Assembly: GCA_009936995.1 (NCBI GenBank)
Contig: JAACDH010000339.1
Location: 1 to 35,628 of the forward strand
DNA length: 35,628 bases
Direction of reading: 5' to 3'
Origin: Rhodobacterales bacterium
Lineage (GTDB): Bacteria; Myxococcota_A; UBA796; GCA-2862545
The position numbers and the translations under genes were made by a program. Below the pieces are notes generated by a model. That model saw nothing but the letters and a program-made list of their open reading frames with translations, ran no database searches and was not told where the DNA came from. Below, piece after piece: positions 35,182 through 35,628 of the stretch (the first letter of the stretch is position 1; every line of letters starts with the position of its first letter).

Positions 35182-35628
35182 TCAGAGGTTTCGGCGGTAC
35201 TCGCCGCCCACGGAGTACAGCGCCTCGGAGATCTGCCCCAGCGTGGCCACCCGTACGGTGCTCATCAGCTCTGCGAAGACGTTTCCGCCGTCCATGGCCA
35301 CCTGCTGGAGACGAAGCAGGGCCGGCCCAACCTCGTCGGCGTGCAGGGCCTGGAAGCGACGAACGCTGTCGATCTGCGCGTTCTTCTCTTCGTCGGTGGA
35401 GCGCCGAAGCTCGACATCGGGCGCCTCGTAATCGTCACCGAGGGTCTTGGGGTCCAGGGAGGTGTTCACGCCGATGATCGGCAGCACGCCGCTGTGCTTG
35501 AGGTGTTCGTAGTACAGCGACTCCTCTTGAATCTTGGTCCGCTGGTACTGAAGCTCCATGGCACCGAGGACGCCGCCACGGTCCGAGATGCGCTCGAATT
35601 CCTCCAGAACCGCCTCTTCGACCAGATC
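35182..35628 (-). CDS. Acyl-CoA mutase (IcmF-type), C-terminal part (partial)
   Basis: The frame is open to the window edge; only the last 148 residues are seen. RISDRGGVLGAMELQYQR, KIQEESLYYEHLKHSGVLPI and IGVNTSLDPKT match the C-terminal end of the fused isobutyryl-CoA mutase (IcmF) and related methylmalonyl-CoA mutase large subunits, which shift carbon skeletons using adenosylcobalamin. The B12- and GTPase domains would lie outside the window. Confidence 0.8.
   Translation of the reverse strand, partial: DLVEEAVLEEFERISDRGGVLGAMELQYQRTKIQEESLYYEHLKHSGVLPIIGVNTSLDPKTLGDDYEAPDVELRRSTDEEKNAQIDSVRRFQALHADEVGPALLRLQQVAMDGGNVFAELMSTVRVATLGQISEALYSVGGEYRRNL

Overview
This is a GC-rich bacterial chromosomal segment, dense with genes, that most resembles Myxococcota or a related deltaproteobacterial lineage. 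The clues are a secreted trypsin with a MYXO-CTERM-like tail, a MopE-type metal-binding motif protein, a membrane Ser/Thr kinase plus a pseudokinase, a PilZ protein, an IcmF-type acyl-CoA mutase end, many lipoproteins, and an F-type ATP synthase locus with paired b'/b subunits and no a or c genes. The lineage is inferred from family content, not from a marker gene. I saw no rRNA, tRNA, CRISPR array, insertion sequence or prophage.

Layout. 1-160: tail of an unidentified gene. 290-2650 (-): RecQ helicase. 2739-5047 (+): MYXO-CTERM trypsin and a translationally coupled lipoprotein. 5044-7017 (-): Ser/Thr kinase with a TPR end. 7105-8858 (-): ABC-2 transporter pair. 8930-9898 (+): two lipoproteins. 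9822-12181 (-): MopE-motif protein, PilZ protein, zinc-ribbon membrane protein, and a RecF/SMC-like protein that has lost its P-loop. 12218-13568 (+): outer-membrane beta-barrel candidate and a lipin-like HAD lipoprotein. 13698-19908 (+): atp operon b'-b-delta-alpha-gamma-beta-epsilon, closed by a strong terminator at 19939-19966. 20173-21003 (+): EGF-type lipoprotein. 21008-21357 (-): a degenerate reading frame. 21349-27533 (-): four exported redox-type proteins (copper monooxygenase-like, DUF1588-like haem lipoprotein, Tat-exported DUF1501 protein, and a cytochrome c/L-domain lipoprotein). 27609-28460 (-): orphan ParA. 28536-29855 (-): COG0523/CobW GTPase fused to a SUOX-like domain. 29915-30580 (+): BioD. 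30657-32510 (+): pseudokinase. 32635-33844: divergent unknown gene and metallo-beta-lactamase-fold hydrolase. 33942-35628 (-): cyclophilin lipoprotein, MiaE, and the end of an IcmF-type mutase.

How genes work together. The atp operon encodes the whole F1 sector plus the b/b' stalk; the a subunit and c ring must be encoded elsewhere. The 21349-27533 cluster has three CxxCH haem-attachment sites, in three of its four proteins, plus a copper-monooxygenase-like protein. Gene spacings of -4, 52 and 2 bases suggest one transcript, so I infer a cell-surface or periplasmic oxidation and electron-transfer system. This cluster is the best candidate here for an undescribed system. Other unusual items are the GTPase-SUOX fusion, an ATP synthase b subunit with a His-rich exported extension, and a kinase fold that has lost all three catalytic residues.
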